A stretch of 64,000 bases of DNA from Amycolatopsis sp. CA-126428. Lineage in GTDB: Bacteria; Actinomycetota; Actinomycetes; Mycobacteriales; Pseudonocardiaceae. Of this stretch, positions 48,569 to 57,150 are shown one piece after another. Location of the stretch: positions 1 through 64,000 of the forward strand of contig NZ_PPHF01000108.1 of the NCBI RefSeq assembly GCF_002904335.1, written 5' to 3'. The notes beneath the pieces were generated by a model. It had not been told where the DNA came from and did not search any database. It saw only the letters and a program-made list of their open reading frames with translations. The position numbers and the translations under genes were made by a program. Each line of letters starts with the position of its first letter. Positions within the stretch are counted from its first letter, which is position 1.

Positions 48569-48632
48569 GGAGGGAACGATAGTCGATCAAGCGGCCGCGG
48601 GTACCGCCGCGCGGGTGTCGATCACTGCTCAC

Positions 48633-48648
48633 ATAGTGTATACAGTAT
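48633..48648. promoter_or_regulatory. GntR/FadR-type operator ATAGTGTATACAGTAT
   Basis: The core TGTATACA (48637-48644) is a perfect palindrome, flanked by ATA and TAT so that 14 of 16 positions are symmetric. TGTATACA-like cores are typical of GntR-family sites. It lies 27 bases before the aldehyde dehydrogenase GTG and between divergent genes. Confidence 0.6.
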
Positions 48649-48674
48649 CCAGTAGGCTGACGAAGGAGGCCGCT

Positions 48675-50036
48675 GTGTACACAGTCACCAATCCGGCGAC
48701 GGGTGAGCTGGTCGAAGAAATCCCGAACGCGGCCGACGAGCAGGTCCGCGTGGCGATCGATCGGGTGCACCGCGGGTACGCGGCCTGGCGGGCCCGGCCG
48801 GTCGCCGAACGCGCCGCGATCGTGCTGCGCGCGGCGGAGCTGTTCGCCGAGCGCGCCGACGAGCTCGCCGCGATCATGACCCTGGAGATGGGGAAGCGGA
48901 TCAACGAAGGCCGCGGCGAAGTGGGCGTCGTCGCCGACATCTTCCGCTACTACGGCGAGCGCGGCCCGGACCTGCTGGCGGACGAGCCCCTGGCCATCCG
49001 CGGCGGCGAGGCGGTGCTGACGAAGGAGCCGATCGGCGCGCTGCTGGGCGTGATGCCGTGGAACTTCCCGTGTTACCAGGTCGCCCGGTTCGTGGCGCCG
49101 AACCTGGTGCTGGGCAACACGATCCTGCTCAAGCACGCGTCGATCTGCCCACGGTCGGCGGTGGCGATCGAGGCGGTGCTGCGGGACGCCGGGGTGCCGG
49201 CGGACGCGTACGTGAACGTGTTCGCGTCGAGCCGCCAGGTCCCGTGGATGCTCGCGGACCCGCGGCTCGCCGGGGTGTCGCTGACCGGCAGCGAGCAGGC
49301 GGGCATCTCGGTGGCGGCCGAAGCCGGGCGCAACCTCAAGAAGTGCGTCCTGGAACTGGGCGGCTCGGACCCGCTGATCGTGCTGGACACCGACGACCTG
49401 GACGAGACGGTCAAGATCACGGCGACGGCCCGGATGCGCAACTGCGGCCAGTCGTGCAACGCGCCGAAGCGCATCATCGTGCTGGGCGAGCTGTACGAGG
49501 AGTTCGCGGACCGGTTCGCCCAGCGCGTGACGGAGTACTACGTCCCGGGCGACCCGGCGGACCCGTCGACCACGCTGCCCCCGCTGGCCTCGACGGCGGC
49601 GGCGGAGGAGGTGGCGGCCCAGATAGCGACGGCGATCCGCGAAGGAGCAACGCTGCGCGCGGGCGGCCACCGCATCCCGGGCCCGGGCGCGTACGTGGAG
49701 GCGACGGTCCTGACGGAGGTGACGCCCCGGATGGCGGCGTACCACGAGGAGATCTTCGGCCCGGTGGCGCTGCTGTTCCGGACGGAGACGGAGGAAGAGG
49801 CGGTGACCCTGGCCAACGACACCCCGTTCGGCTTGGGGGCGAGCGTGTTCGCCACCGACCGAGCCCGCGCGGCCCGCGTGGGGCGGAAGATCGAGGCGGG
49901 AATGGTGTACGTCAACAAGTCGGGAGGGTCGGAGGCGGATCTGCCGTTCGGCGGGATCAAGCGGTCGGGAATGGGGCGGGAACTGGGGCCGCTGGGGATC
50001 GAGGAGTTCATGAACAAGAAGGCGATCCGCCTCTGA
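48675..50036 (+). CDS. NAD(P)-dependent succinate-semialdehyde dehydrogenase-like enzyme
   Basis: 453 residues. VMPWNFPCYQVAR, VSLTGSEQAGISVAAEAG, the catalytic Glu in LELGGSDPL and the nucleophilic Cys in NCGQSCNAPKR are the conserved blocks of aldehyde dehydrogenases. The CGQSCNAPKR form and the ~455-residue length fit the GabD/Sad-type succinate-semialdehyde branch. It oxidises an aldehyde to its acid with NAD(P)+. GAAGGAGG precedes the GTG at 48675. It is a single gene under the palindromic site at 48633-48648; the regulator is not nearby. Confidence 0.88.
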   Translation: MYTVTNPATGELVEEIPNAADEQVRVAIDRVHRGYAAWRARPVAERAAIVLRAAELFAERADELAAIMTLEMGKRINEGRGEVGVVADIFRYYGERGPDLLADEPLAIRGGEAVLTKEPIGALLGVMPWNFPCYQVARFVAPNLVLGNTILLKHASICPRSAVAIEAVLRDAGVPADAYVNVFASSRQVPWMLADPRLAGVSLTGSEQAGISVAAEAGRNLKKCVLELGGSDPLIVLDTDDLDETVKITATARMRNCGQSCNAPKRIIVLGELYEEFADRFAQRVTEYYVPGDPADPSTTLPPLASTAAAEEVAAQIATAIREGATLRAGGHRIPGPGAYVEATVLTEVTPRMAAYHEEIFGPVALLFRTETEEEAVTLANDTPFGLGASVFATDRARAARVGRKIEAGMVYVNKSGGSEADLPFGGIKRSGMGRELGPLGIEEFMNKKAIRL

Positions 50037-50119
50037 GCTGCGGTTTTATCGCGTTCAGCCCCGCCAGGCCGTCGTCAGGTCGTCTGCCGCGGCCGGCGGG
50101 GCGAACACGCGTTGGTGCC

Positions 50120-51085
50120 CTACTTCTTGATCGACTGCATGCAGTAGGTGGTCACCGCGAGGGAGCCCCGCATGCTCCACGAAGCCGCCTGGTCCGAGCC
50201 GGGGAAGTCCTTGCAGATCTCCTCGATCGTCTTCGACAGGCCGTCCATCTTGGTCAGGCCGTCCACCTGGCCGAGGACCTTCGCCGCGCCCTTCTGGCAG
50301 GGGGCGAGGTGGAGCTCGTCGTTGGCGCCGGTCGCCATGCACTCGCCGATGGCGGGCTTCCGGTTGTCCGGGTTCTTCAAGTCCTCCAGGCACAGGACCT
50401 TCGACGACAGGCTGCCCTGCCGCTTCCACTCCATCGAGGCGGCCGCGGACGGGACCTTCACGCAGGCCGCGGTCGTCAGGCCGCCCAGGGCGCCGCCGTC
50501 CTCTACGCCGGCGACCTTGTAGGCCGCGTCCGGTCCACAAGGGACCCTTTCGGCGTGGGCGGCGTCGGAGAGGTCTCCCTTGATGCAGTCGCCCACCAGC
50601 GACATGCCCTTGCCCGGGTTCTTCACGTCCTCCAGACAGAGCAGCGTGCCCTTCGAGGCCTCGACGCCCTCCCAATACGCCACGGTCGCGGTCGGGAACC
50701 GGTCACAGCCGCCGCCGATGGTCAGGGCCAGCCGCGTCTGGTCCGGGACCTTGCCGACGATCTTGTAGTTCGCCTCCGGGCCGCAGGCCACCGAGGTCAC
50801 GCTGTCGGCGTTGTCCGCGTTGCCCTTGAGGCAGTCGCCGACGTTGCTGCTCTTGGGCGTGGACGAGGTCAGCCCGATCACGACCACGATCGCGAGGAAC
50901 ACGAGGGGAATACCGAGCCGCAGCGCGAGTTTGAGGCCACCGCCCTTCTTGGGCGGCAAGCCGAGCGGCGGAGGCGCCGGGTACGGCGCGGGCGGGTACT
51001 GCGGCAGGGCCGCCCCCGGGGTCGGGGGCCGGAACGGATTCGCCTCCGGCGCGGGCTGCTGCGGTCTGTCTTCGGGCGTCGTCAT
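50120..51085 (-). CDS. Membrane protein with three Cys-rich extracellular repeats
   Basis: 321 residues. A Pro-rich cytosolic N-terminus (1-48) leads to one membrane helix (about 53-72). Outside are three related modules of about 80 residues, each marked by VGDC(L/I)KG or IGEC, then VACGP or VPCGP and LCLED(V/L)KNP. The paired Cys suggest disulfide-bonded LppU/SCO3897-like domains. Such proteins are common in actinomycetes; function unknown. A 41-base gap separates it from the SARP gene upstream on the same strand, so the two may be co-transcribed. Confidence 0.78.
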   Translation of the reverse strand: MTTPEDRPQQPAPEANPFRPPTPGAALPQYPPAPYPAPPPLGLPPKKGGGLKLALRLGIPLVFLAIVVVIGLTSSTPKSSNVGDCLKGNADNADSVTSVACGPEANYKIVGKVPDQTRLALTIGGGCDRFPTATVAYWEGVEASKGTLLCLEDVKNPGKGMSLVGDCIKGDLSDAAHAERVPCGPDAAYKVAGVEDGGALGGLTTAACVKVPSAAASMEWKRQGSLSSKVLCLEDLKNPDNRKPAIGECMATGANDELHLAPCQKGAAKVLGQVDGLTKMDGLSKTIEEICKDFPGSDQAASWSMRGSLAVTTYCMQSIKK

Positions 51086-51126
51086 GAAAGGTCCCCCCAG
51101 GTCTGAACATGATTGCCGGCCGAATC

Positions 51127-53961
51127 CTAACCTGAGGTCAGGCCGCCGCCGGAACGTCCGGCGCGGGACGGCTCGACTCTCCCGCCGAGCAGGCCGCGGA
51201 TCTCCTCGGCCTCCGGCGCCCTCAACTCCGTGTACGCGGCCAACGCCGCTTCCAAGTGCGATACCGCCTCGGCGTGGTTCCCGGCAGCCCGGTGGGCCAC
51301 CCCCAACCCGTGCTGGGCCAAGGCACGCTCACGAAGGTGACCACTCCGGCGAGCCAGCGCCAACGCCTTTTCGTACAACGAAATCGCCTCCGCACCCGAC
51401 TTCGTCGCCGCCAGGTCGTTCAGGGCCGTGACCTCCAGGTTCGTGTTCCCGCCCGCCCGCGCGAACTCCAATGCGCGGCGGAAGTGGTCGTCGGCTTCGC
51501 CGGGGCGGCCCAAGCCCGCGTACGCGCTGCCCAGCGCCGCCAGGACCGGGCCGCCCAACCCCGCTGAGCCGAGATCTTCGGCGATGCGGCCGCTTTGCCG
51601 CAGGTACTGCACCGCCTTCGGGTGGTCGCCGCACCAGCGGTGGTGTTCGCCGATGTTGCACAGCGCTATTCCCTCCAGCAGCGCGTGGCCCGTCCGCCGC
51701 GCCGCCGCGAGGGCCAGGTCGAGCTGCTCGCGGGCCGCCGGGCGGTGGCCGCGGACGTCTTCGATCGTGGCGATGCCGTTGCGGGTCATGCTTTCCAGCA
51801 GATCGTTCCGCTGCCGCAACGCCAGGGAAAGGGCTTGCGCGAGGTGCTCGGCGGCCGTGTCGAAGCGGCCGAGGAAGATCAAGGTCATGCCGACGGCCTG
51901 GTCGGCGAATCCCCGTTCGCGCGTGCCGGGGCGCGTCAGCGCCAGCGCGGTCGTGTGCAGGGCGAGTGCTTCGTAGTGGTGCGCCCCGATGTGCAGGTAC
52001 CGCCAGAGCGTCGCCGACAAGCGGACCACGTGCCCCGCCAACGCCTCCGGGGCGCTCGTGGCCAACGCCAGCATCGTCGCCCGCTCGGCGTCCAGCCACG
52101 CGCGCGCGGCCTCGTCGGACGCGAAGGAAGGGCGCGGCCCGGCCACCGGTGGCCGCAGGTACGGCTCGTGGGGCGAGAACCGGTCCATGGCCGCCGACGC
52201 CGCGCTCAGGTAGTGGTCGAACAGCCGGGTCGACGCCGCCAGCCGGGTGGCGGCGTCGTCGGTCGTCGCCACGAGCTCGGCGGCGTAGAGCTTGACGAGG
52301 TCGTGCATCCGGAAGCGGCCCGGTTGGTGCTCCTCCAGGAGGTGGGCCGCGCACAGCACGCGCACGGCCCGGGCGTCCCCGAGCAGCGCGGCCGCGGCCG
52401 CGCGGCCGACGTCCTCGGTGGGGACCAGGCCGAGGAGGCGGAACGCGGAGGCGGCCGCCGGGGAGAGGGAGCGGTACGAGGCGTCGAACACCGCCCGCAG
52501 GCTCGCGGCCAGCTCCCCGGTGTCCAGGGCGTCCAGCCGGCTTTCACGCAGTTCGGCGGCCAGCTCGGCGAGTCGTCGCCGCGGCTCGGCCGCGACGCGG
52601 GCGGCGACGATCGCCAGCGCCAAAGCCAGTCCGCCGCACTGGTCCAGGATCTCCTGCGCCGCTTCGGGTTCGCCGGTGAGCCGGGCCGCGCCCAGCTTGT
52701 GCGCGAGCAGCTCCCGCGCCTGGTCTTCGTCGAGGGTGCGCAGCGGCAGCGCGCTCGCGCCGTGCGTGGTGAGCAGGCCGCCGAGCTCGTGCCGGCTGGT
52801 GACGAGCACCGAACAGGACGGTCCGCCGGGCAGCAACGGGGTCACGTGCCGGGTGTCGCGGGCGTTGTCGAGCACCACGAGCAGCCGGCGGCGGGCGGTG
52901 AGGCTGCGGTACAGCGCCGCCTGCCCGTCCGGCTCCGGCGGGATCGACGCCGGTGCGACGCCCAGCGCGCCGAGGAAGCCGCGGACCGCGTGCTCCGCGG
53001 GCACCGGTTCGTGCGCCGGGTCGAAGCCGCGGAGGTCGACGTACAGCTGGCCGTCGGGGAACCGGCTCGCGTGGTCGGTCGCCCACCGCACGGCCAGCCA
53101 CGTCTTCCCGAGACCGCCCGCGCCGGAGATCACCGCGACGGCGCCGTCGCGGGTCAGCATCCGGTCGAGGGCCGCCAGCTCGGCGGTGCGGCCGGAGAAC
53201 GAGGGCGCCGCGGCCGGGAGCTGCCGCGGCTCCGGGCCGGTGCCGCCGCCGGTCAGGATGCGTTCGTGCAGGCCGCGCAGCCGCGGGCCCGGGTCGGCGC
53301 CGAGCTCGTCCGCCAGGCGGGCCCGGACCCGTTCGTACTCCCGCAGCGCGTCGGCCGGACGGCCGTCGAGGAACAGCGCCTCGATCCGCTGGGCGGCCGC
53401 CCGCTCGCCGCCGGCGTCGGCACCGACGGGCCGGTCGAGCACGGCGGCGTGGGCGCCGGTGCGCAGCCGCAGGTCGTCGCGGTCGAGCACGGCTGCCTCG
53501 CGCTTGCGCTCCAGTTCGCTGCGGACCCCGTCCACCCACGGCGAGTCCAGGTCGCTGAGCGGCGTCCCGCGCCACAGCGCCAAGGCTTCGTCGTACAGCG
53601 CGAGTGCGGCGTGGTCGTCCGCCGTCGCCCTCGCCCGCCGGAGGAGGCTTTCGAACCGGTGGACGTCCACCACCAGCGGATCGGCGACGAGGAGGTAGCC
53701 GTCACGCTCGCGCTCGATCGTCACGCCGTCCAGCGCGCTCAGCAGCGCACGCAGCCGGGAGACGTACGCGTACAGCGAGTTCTTCGGCTGCCGCGGCGGC
53801 CGTTCGCCCCACACCCGGTCGATGAGCCGGTCGACCGGGACGGCCCGGCCGACGTCGAGGAGCAGGGCCGCCAGCACGTCACGCTGCCGCGCGTGCCCGA
53901 TGTCGAGCCGGGTGCCGCCGGCCACGACCTCGACGGCGCCCAGCACCCGCAGTTCCACCAC
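51127..53961 (-). CDS. AfsR/SARP-type regulator with NB-ARC and TPR domains
   Basis: 944 residues from a GTG at 53961 after GGGAGGGAT. An OmpR-type winged helix (1-92) and bacterial transcriptional activation domain (about 95-240) form the SARP part. The NB-ARC ATPase (about 255-520) has Walker A GAGGLGKTWLA and LLVVLDNARDT. Seven or so TPR repeats occupy about 640-930 (for example VQYLRQSGRIAEDLGSAGLGG). SARPs of this large form bind direct repeats to switch on secondary-metabolite or developmental genes. The only divergent neighbour is the 47-codon gene at 54078. Confidence 0.93.
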   Translation of the reverse strand: MVELRVLGAVEVVAGGTRLDIGHARQRDVLAALLLDVGRAVPVDRLIDRVWGERPPRQPKNSLYAYVSRLRALLSALDGVTIERERDGYLLVADPLVVDVHRFESLLRRARATADDHAALALYDEALALWRGTPLSDLDSPWVDGVRSELERKREAAVLDRDDLRLRTGAHAAVLDRPVGADAGGERAAAQRIEALFLDGRPADALREYERVRARLADELGADPGPRLRGLHERILTGGGTGPEPRQLPAAAPSFSGRTAELAALDRMLTRDGAVAVISGAGGLGKTWLAVRWATDHASRFPDGQLYVDLRGFDPAHEPVPAEHAVRGFLGALGVAPASIPPEPDGQAALYRSLTARRRLLVVLDNARDTRHVTPLLPGGPSCSVLVTSRHELGGLLTTHGASALPLRTLDEDQARELLAHKLGAARLTGEPEAAQEILDQCGGLALALAIVAARVAAEPRRRLAELAAELRESRLDALDTGELAASLRAVFDASYRSLSPAAASAFRLLGLVPTEDVGRAAAAALLGDARAVRVLCAAHLLEEHQPGRFRMHDLVKLYAAELVATTDDAATRLAASTRLFDHYLSAASAAMDRFSPHEPYLRPPVAGPRPSFASDEAARAWLDAERATMLALATSAPEALAGHVVRLSATLWRYLHIGAHHYEALALHTTALALTRPGTRERGFADQAVGMTLIFLGRFDTAAEHLAQALSLALRQRNDLLESMTRNGIATIEDVRGHRPAAREQLDLALAAARRTGHALLEGIALCNIGEHHRWCGDHPKAVQYLRQSGRIAEDLGSAGLGGPVLAALGSAYAGLGRPGEADDHFRRALEFARAGGNTNLEVTALNDLAATKSGAEAISLYEKALALARRSGHLRERALAQHGLGVAHRAAGNHAEAVSHLEAALAAYTELRAPEAEEIRGLLGGRVEPSRAGRSGGGLTSG

Positions 53962-54077
53962 GCCCGATCCCTCCCGGCTCAGGCGTAGCGGATCGGCGTC
54001 CGCCGGGCAAGGTCCGTTCAAGATTTTCCCAATGGCTCCGGCGCACCGTGGCGGCACGGACGACCAGGGGAGCCGAG

Positions 54078-54221
54078 ATGATCACCGACGCCTACCTCCG
54101 CGCGCGCATCGCCGAGGTCCAGCAGGAGTTCGCCGCCGCGCGGTGGTGGCGGCGCCGGATGACGCGCCTGCTGGCCCGCGCGCGGAAGGCTCGCAAGCCG
54201 GCCGAGTTGTCAAAAGTCTGA
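54078..54221 (+). CDS. 47-residue basic peptide divergent from the SARP gene
   Basis: An ATG at 54078 with GGGGAG seven bases upstream encodes MITDAYLRARIAEVQQEF followed by RWWRRRMTRLLARARKARK and ending ELSKV. It is a helical, strongly basic peptide without signal peptide. Placement 116 bases from the divergent SARP start recalls the small AfsS-type proteins driven by AfsR in Streptomyces, though the sequence does not look like AfsS. It could also be a small modulator of the SARP. Confidence 0.55.
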   Translation: MITDAYLRARIAEVQQEFAAARWWRRRMTRLLARARKARKPAELSKV

Positions 54222-54382
54222 TAATCCCGCTGGATGACCTTCGCCCGGCGGAGTGGTGTCGTTCAACGGTGCCGCCCTGACCTGGAGTTTACCGTCCGTT
54301 AGCCTGTTCGGTCGATTGCGGTGGAGTCGATCACGGTGTCGAATAATCGCCTACAAGGATTAATCGCCGTGAGGAGCTGGCT

Positions 54383-54754
54383 GTGCACTGGGGGACCGCG
54401 CTCGAAGACGGAGGGGCGGCGGGACTCGTCCGTCCGTACTTCCGCACCCACGGCCGGACCCGGCCGACGCGTGACCTGCCCGTCGAGACACTCGTCTCGA
54501 CCACCGCGCGCGGGCGGGCCATGACGCGCGGGAGCACTGCGGAAGAGTCGGAAATTTGCGTGCTGTGCCGCACTTCGCAGTCGGTGGCCGAGGTCGCCGC
54601 GCGGCGGCGGCTGCCGCTCGGGGTGGCGCGGGTGCTGCTCTCCGACCTCGCCGACCGCGGTCTCGTCGCCGTGCACACCGCGAAGCGCGGCAACGGCAAC
54701 CGGCCGAGCATGGACCTGATGAAGCGCATCCTTTACGGCCTCAGCCGGCTGTGA
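54383..54754 (+). CDS. DUF742 protein
   Basis: 123 residues. GLVRPYFRTHGRTRPTRDLPVETLVSTT, then VAARRRLPLGVARVLLSDLADRGLVAV and the end LMKRILYGLSRL are the DUF742 signature, a winged-helix-like protein. These are normally the third gene of conservons (histidine kinase, roadblock, DUF742, small GTPase). None of those partners is here, so this is an orphan copy. GAGGAG precedes the GTG at 54383. The 3' end overlaps the convergent hydrolase by 14 bases. Confidence 0.88.
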   Translation: MHWGTALEDGGAAGLVRPYFRTHGRTRPTRDLPVETLVSTTARGRAMTRGSTAEESEICVLCRTSQSVAEVAARRRLPLGVARVLLSDLADRGLVAVHTAKRGNGNRPSMDLMKRILYGLSRL

Positions 54755-55571
54755 ACCCCCGGACCAGCCGCGCGAACTCCGCCGGCTGGTCGAGCGGCAG
54801 CAGCGTGTAGCTGTCGGCCACCTCGACGAGCTTCCCCTGGCGCAGCAGCTCGGCCAGTCGCCGGCCGTGCTCGAGGGGCATCACGCGGTCCTCGGTGGCC
54901 CAGACGACCAGCGCCGGCCGGTCGAAGCCCGGCAGCCGCCCGGCCGCCTCCACCAGGATGCCCGGTGCGGCGGCGGCCGCCCGCAGGACGCGGACGGTGT
55001 CCCGGCGGACGCCGGCCTGGGTCAGCAGCGGCCGGATCCAGCGGGCCGTGACGGCGTCGCCGCGTTTCGTCAGCCGGCCGAAGGCGATCGGGAGCCGGCG
55101 CACCGCGCGCAGCCGCATCTGCTGCATGAACGCGCCGAACAGGCGTGGCGAGAGCTTCCCGGTCAGGAACAGCGTTTTGCCGGTGAGGCCGGGCGGGAAG
55201 TTGTCGAACGCGTCGCAGGACGCGAGCACGACGCGGCCGACCCGCGCGGCGTCGTCCGCCATGAGCAGCTGCACCAGCGCGCCGCCGGTGTCGACGCCGA
55301 CCAAGGTGACGTCCCGCAGGTCGAGCCGCTCCAGGAACTCCGTGAGCAGCCGTGCGAGGCCGGGCAGCGACAGGTCGGCGCCGTCGCGCATCGGAAGCCG
55401 GTGGGCGCCCAGCGGCAGTGTCGGGACGACGCACCGGAGGCCGTCGAGGGCCGTGACCGGGCCGTCCCACAGCGAGCCGTCCATCAGCAGGCCGTGGACG
55501 AAGACGACGGCCGGGCCCGCGCCGCCCGTGTCGGTGTACTCGATCGTGCCCGCGGACAGCTCGACCTGCAT
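54741..55571 (-). CDS. Alpha/beta hydrolase with Asp at the nucleophile position
   Basis: 276 residues. The oxyanion turn is VFVHGLLMDGSLWDG. The nucleophile elbow reads VGVDTGGAL, with Asp94 where most members have Ser, as in haloalkane dehalogenases and epoxide hydrolases. VWATEDRVMP offers an acid. The usual C-terminal catalytic His (GHF/GHW) is missing: the equivalent stretch is VADSYTLLPLDQP. The protein may therefore hydrolyse its substrate differently or only bind it. It is followed by the TetR gene upstream on the same strand, 63 bases away. Confidence 0.85.
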   Translation of the reverse strand: MQVELSAGTIEYTDTGGAGPAVVFVHGLLMDGSLWDGPVTALDGLRCVVPTLPLGAHRLPMRDGADLSLPGLARLLTEFLERLDLRDVTLVGVDTGGALVQLLMADDAARVGRVVLASCDAFDNFPPGLTGKTLFLTGKLSPRLFGAFMQQMRLRAVRRLPIAFGRLTKRGDAVTARWIRPLLTQAGVRRDTVRVLRAAAAAPGILVEAAGRLPGFDRPALVVWATEDRVMPLEHGRRLAELLRQGKLVEVADSYTLLPLDQPAEFARLVRGFTAG

Positions 55572-55634
55572 GTCAGCCTCCCAGTGACGTCCCCTGGGCA
55601 GAAGTGAACCACGTGGTTCGCAAACTGTCGAGGA

Positions 55635-56258
55635 TCAGGGCGCGGTTTCCTCCCGTTCGACCGCCCGCAGCAGCGCCGCGACGCCGGCCGCCGCGCCTTC
55701 GCCGTCCGGGCTGGTCAGCAGGTCCACGAGGAAACCCCGCAGCGTCGCGAGGATCATCTCGGCGACCTCGAGCTTGCGCCGCTCCGGCCAGTGCGGCGGG
55801 CAGAACGAGACCAGCGTCGGCAGGTACTGCTGGGACGCGCCCCGGCCGAGTGCGGCGTACCGGCCCGGGTCGTACATCGCCAGGCCCATCGCCTGGTCGA
55901 GGACCCGCCGCAGCTGCGTTTCCTCGTCGCGGAGGCTGATCCAGGCGGCCCGGACCCGGCCGGCGAGCGTCGGCGACTCCGCGGTGACGGCCGTCAGCGC
56001 GTTGCCGATCCGTCGTTCGCGCAGCGCGAAGATCACCTGCCGCAGCAGATCTTCGGTGCCTTCGAAGTGGTAGAGCAGCACCTTGTGCGTCGTCCCCGCC
56101 GCTCGGGCGGCCCGCCGCAGCGAGAAGTCGACGAGCCCGTTCTCGGCGACGTCGTCGGTGATCTTGGCCAGCAGGTCCCGGCGCCGGGCCTCCCCGCGGG
56201 GCGACCCGGCCGAGCGCCGGTAGCCGGGCCGGGCCGGGTCGTCGGTAGCGTTGTCCAC
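55635..56258 (-). CDS. TetR family regulator
   Basis: 207 residues from a GTG at 56258. The helix-turn-helix (about 20-70) reads LLAKITDDVAENGLVDFSLRRAA then AGTTHKVLLYHFEGTEDLL. The C-terminal ligand domain is all-helical. It is divergent from the SDR gene across 31 bases, and the inverted repeat TGTCC-ACGAA-GGACA (56252-56266) covers its start. It therefore probably represses itself, the SDR and perhaps the downstream hydrolase. An upstream start would overlap the SDR gene. Confidence 0.88.
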   Translation of the reverse strand: MDNATDDPARPGYRRSAGSPRGEARRRDLLAKITDDVAENGLVDFSLRRAARAAGTTHKVLLYHFEGTEDLLRQVIFALRERRIGNALTAVTAESPTLAGRVRAAWISLRDEETQLRRVLDQAMGLAMYDPGRYAALGRGASQQYLPTLVSFCPPHWPERRKLEVAEMILATLRGFLVDLLTSPDGEGAAAGVAALLRAVEREETAP

Positions 56259-56266
56259 GAAGGACA
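56252..56266. promoter_or_regulatory. Inverted repeat TGTCC-ACGAA-GGACA between TetR and SDR genes
   Basis: Perfect 5-bp arms with a 5-bp spacer lie over the TetR start codon, within the 31-base divergent gap. A fitting TetR operator. Confidence 0.5.
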
Positions 56267-56289
56267 GCTTGACACGGGAAGGGGCCGCG

Positions 56290-57150
56290 GTGCGGGTCTT
56301 GGTGACCGGGGGCAACGCGGGGATCGGCTACTTCGCCGCCGAGCAGCTGGCTTCAGCCGGCGCGGAGGTGGTCATCGGCAGCCGCGACCCGGCCAAGGCG
56401 CAGGCCGCGGCCGAGTCGATCCGATCGCGGGTCGCCGGGGCGAAGGTGGCGCACGTCCGGCTGGACCTGGCCGACCTGGGCTCGCTCGAACCGGACGTCG
56501 GGGTGCTGGACGCCGTCCTGTGCAACGCCGGAGTGGCCCTCGACGCCCCGCCACGCCGGGAAACCGCGGCCGGGCACGAGCTGATGTTCGGCACCAACCA
56601 CCTCGGCCACTTCGCCCTGGTCGCCCGGCTGTTGCCGGTGCTGGCGCCGGCCGCCCGGATCGTCACCACGGGCAGCTTCGCGGCGAAGTCGGCTCACCTC
56701 GACTTCGCCGACCTCCACAGCGAGCGTGACTACCAGCCGAAGCGCGCGTACGAGCGGTCCAAGCTGGCCCAGATGCTGTTCGCGCTCGAGCTCGACCGGC
56801 GGCTGCGGGCGGCGGGCGATTCGCGGCTCAGCGTGCTCGCCCACCCCGGCGGCACGCTCGACTCGCTGACGCCGTCCCGGCCGCCGGTGCACACCCGCAC
56901 GACCGGCGCGTGGCTGCGCGGGCTGCCCGCCCGGCTGGTGCTGCACGGCAAGGACGCCGGGGCGCGGCCCGCGGTCCGCGCGGTGCTCGGCCCGGACGTC
57001 GAGGGCGGCCAGCTGTGGGGCCCGCGCGTGTTCGGCCTGCGCGGCCGGCCGCGGCCCGAACGGCGGTGGGCCAACCTGACCGACGACGCGGCCGCCGCCC
57101 GGGTGTGGACGGAAAGCGTGGCGCTGACCGGGCTGGAGCCGCTGGGTTAG
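56290..57150 (+). CDS. Short-chain dehydrogenase/reductase beside TetR
   Basis: 286 residues from a GTG at 56290 with GGGAAGGGG upstream. The Rossmann motif is TGGNAGIG, with NAGVALD, a NHLGHFAL stretch, the Ser in TTGSFAAKSA and YERSKLAQMLF giving the Tyr and Lys. It belongs to the same retinol-dehydrogenase-like branch as the SDR at 33965 but shares little outside the motifs. Regulated by the divergent TetR protein. Substrate unknown. The stop overlaps that of the convergent ESX-type gene. Confidence 0.85.
   Translation: MRVLVTGGNAGIGYFAAEQLASAGAEVVIGSRDPAKAQAAAESIRSRVAGAKVAHVRLDLADLGSLEPDVGVLDAVLCNAGVALDAPPRRETAAGHELMFGTNHLGHFALVARLLPVLAPAARIVTTGSFAAKSAHLDFADLHSERDYQPKRAYERSKLAQMLFALELDRRLRAAGDSRLSVLAHPGGTLDSLTPSRPPVHTRTTGAWLRGLPARLVLHGKDAGARPAVRAVLGPDVEGGQLWGPRVFGLRGRPRPERRWANLTDDAAAARVWTESVALTGLEPLG

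Noticed and set aside
53390..53510. Possible frameshift inside the SARP activation domain
   Set aside because: The stretch after LRTGAHAAVLDR looks unlike the usual family sequence, but no other frame restores a better match, so it is treated as natural divergence.
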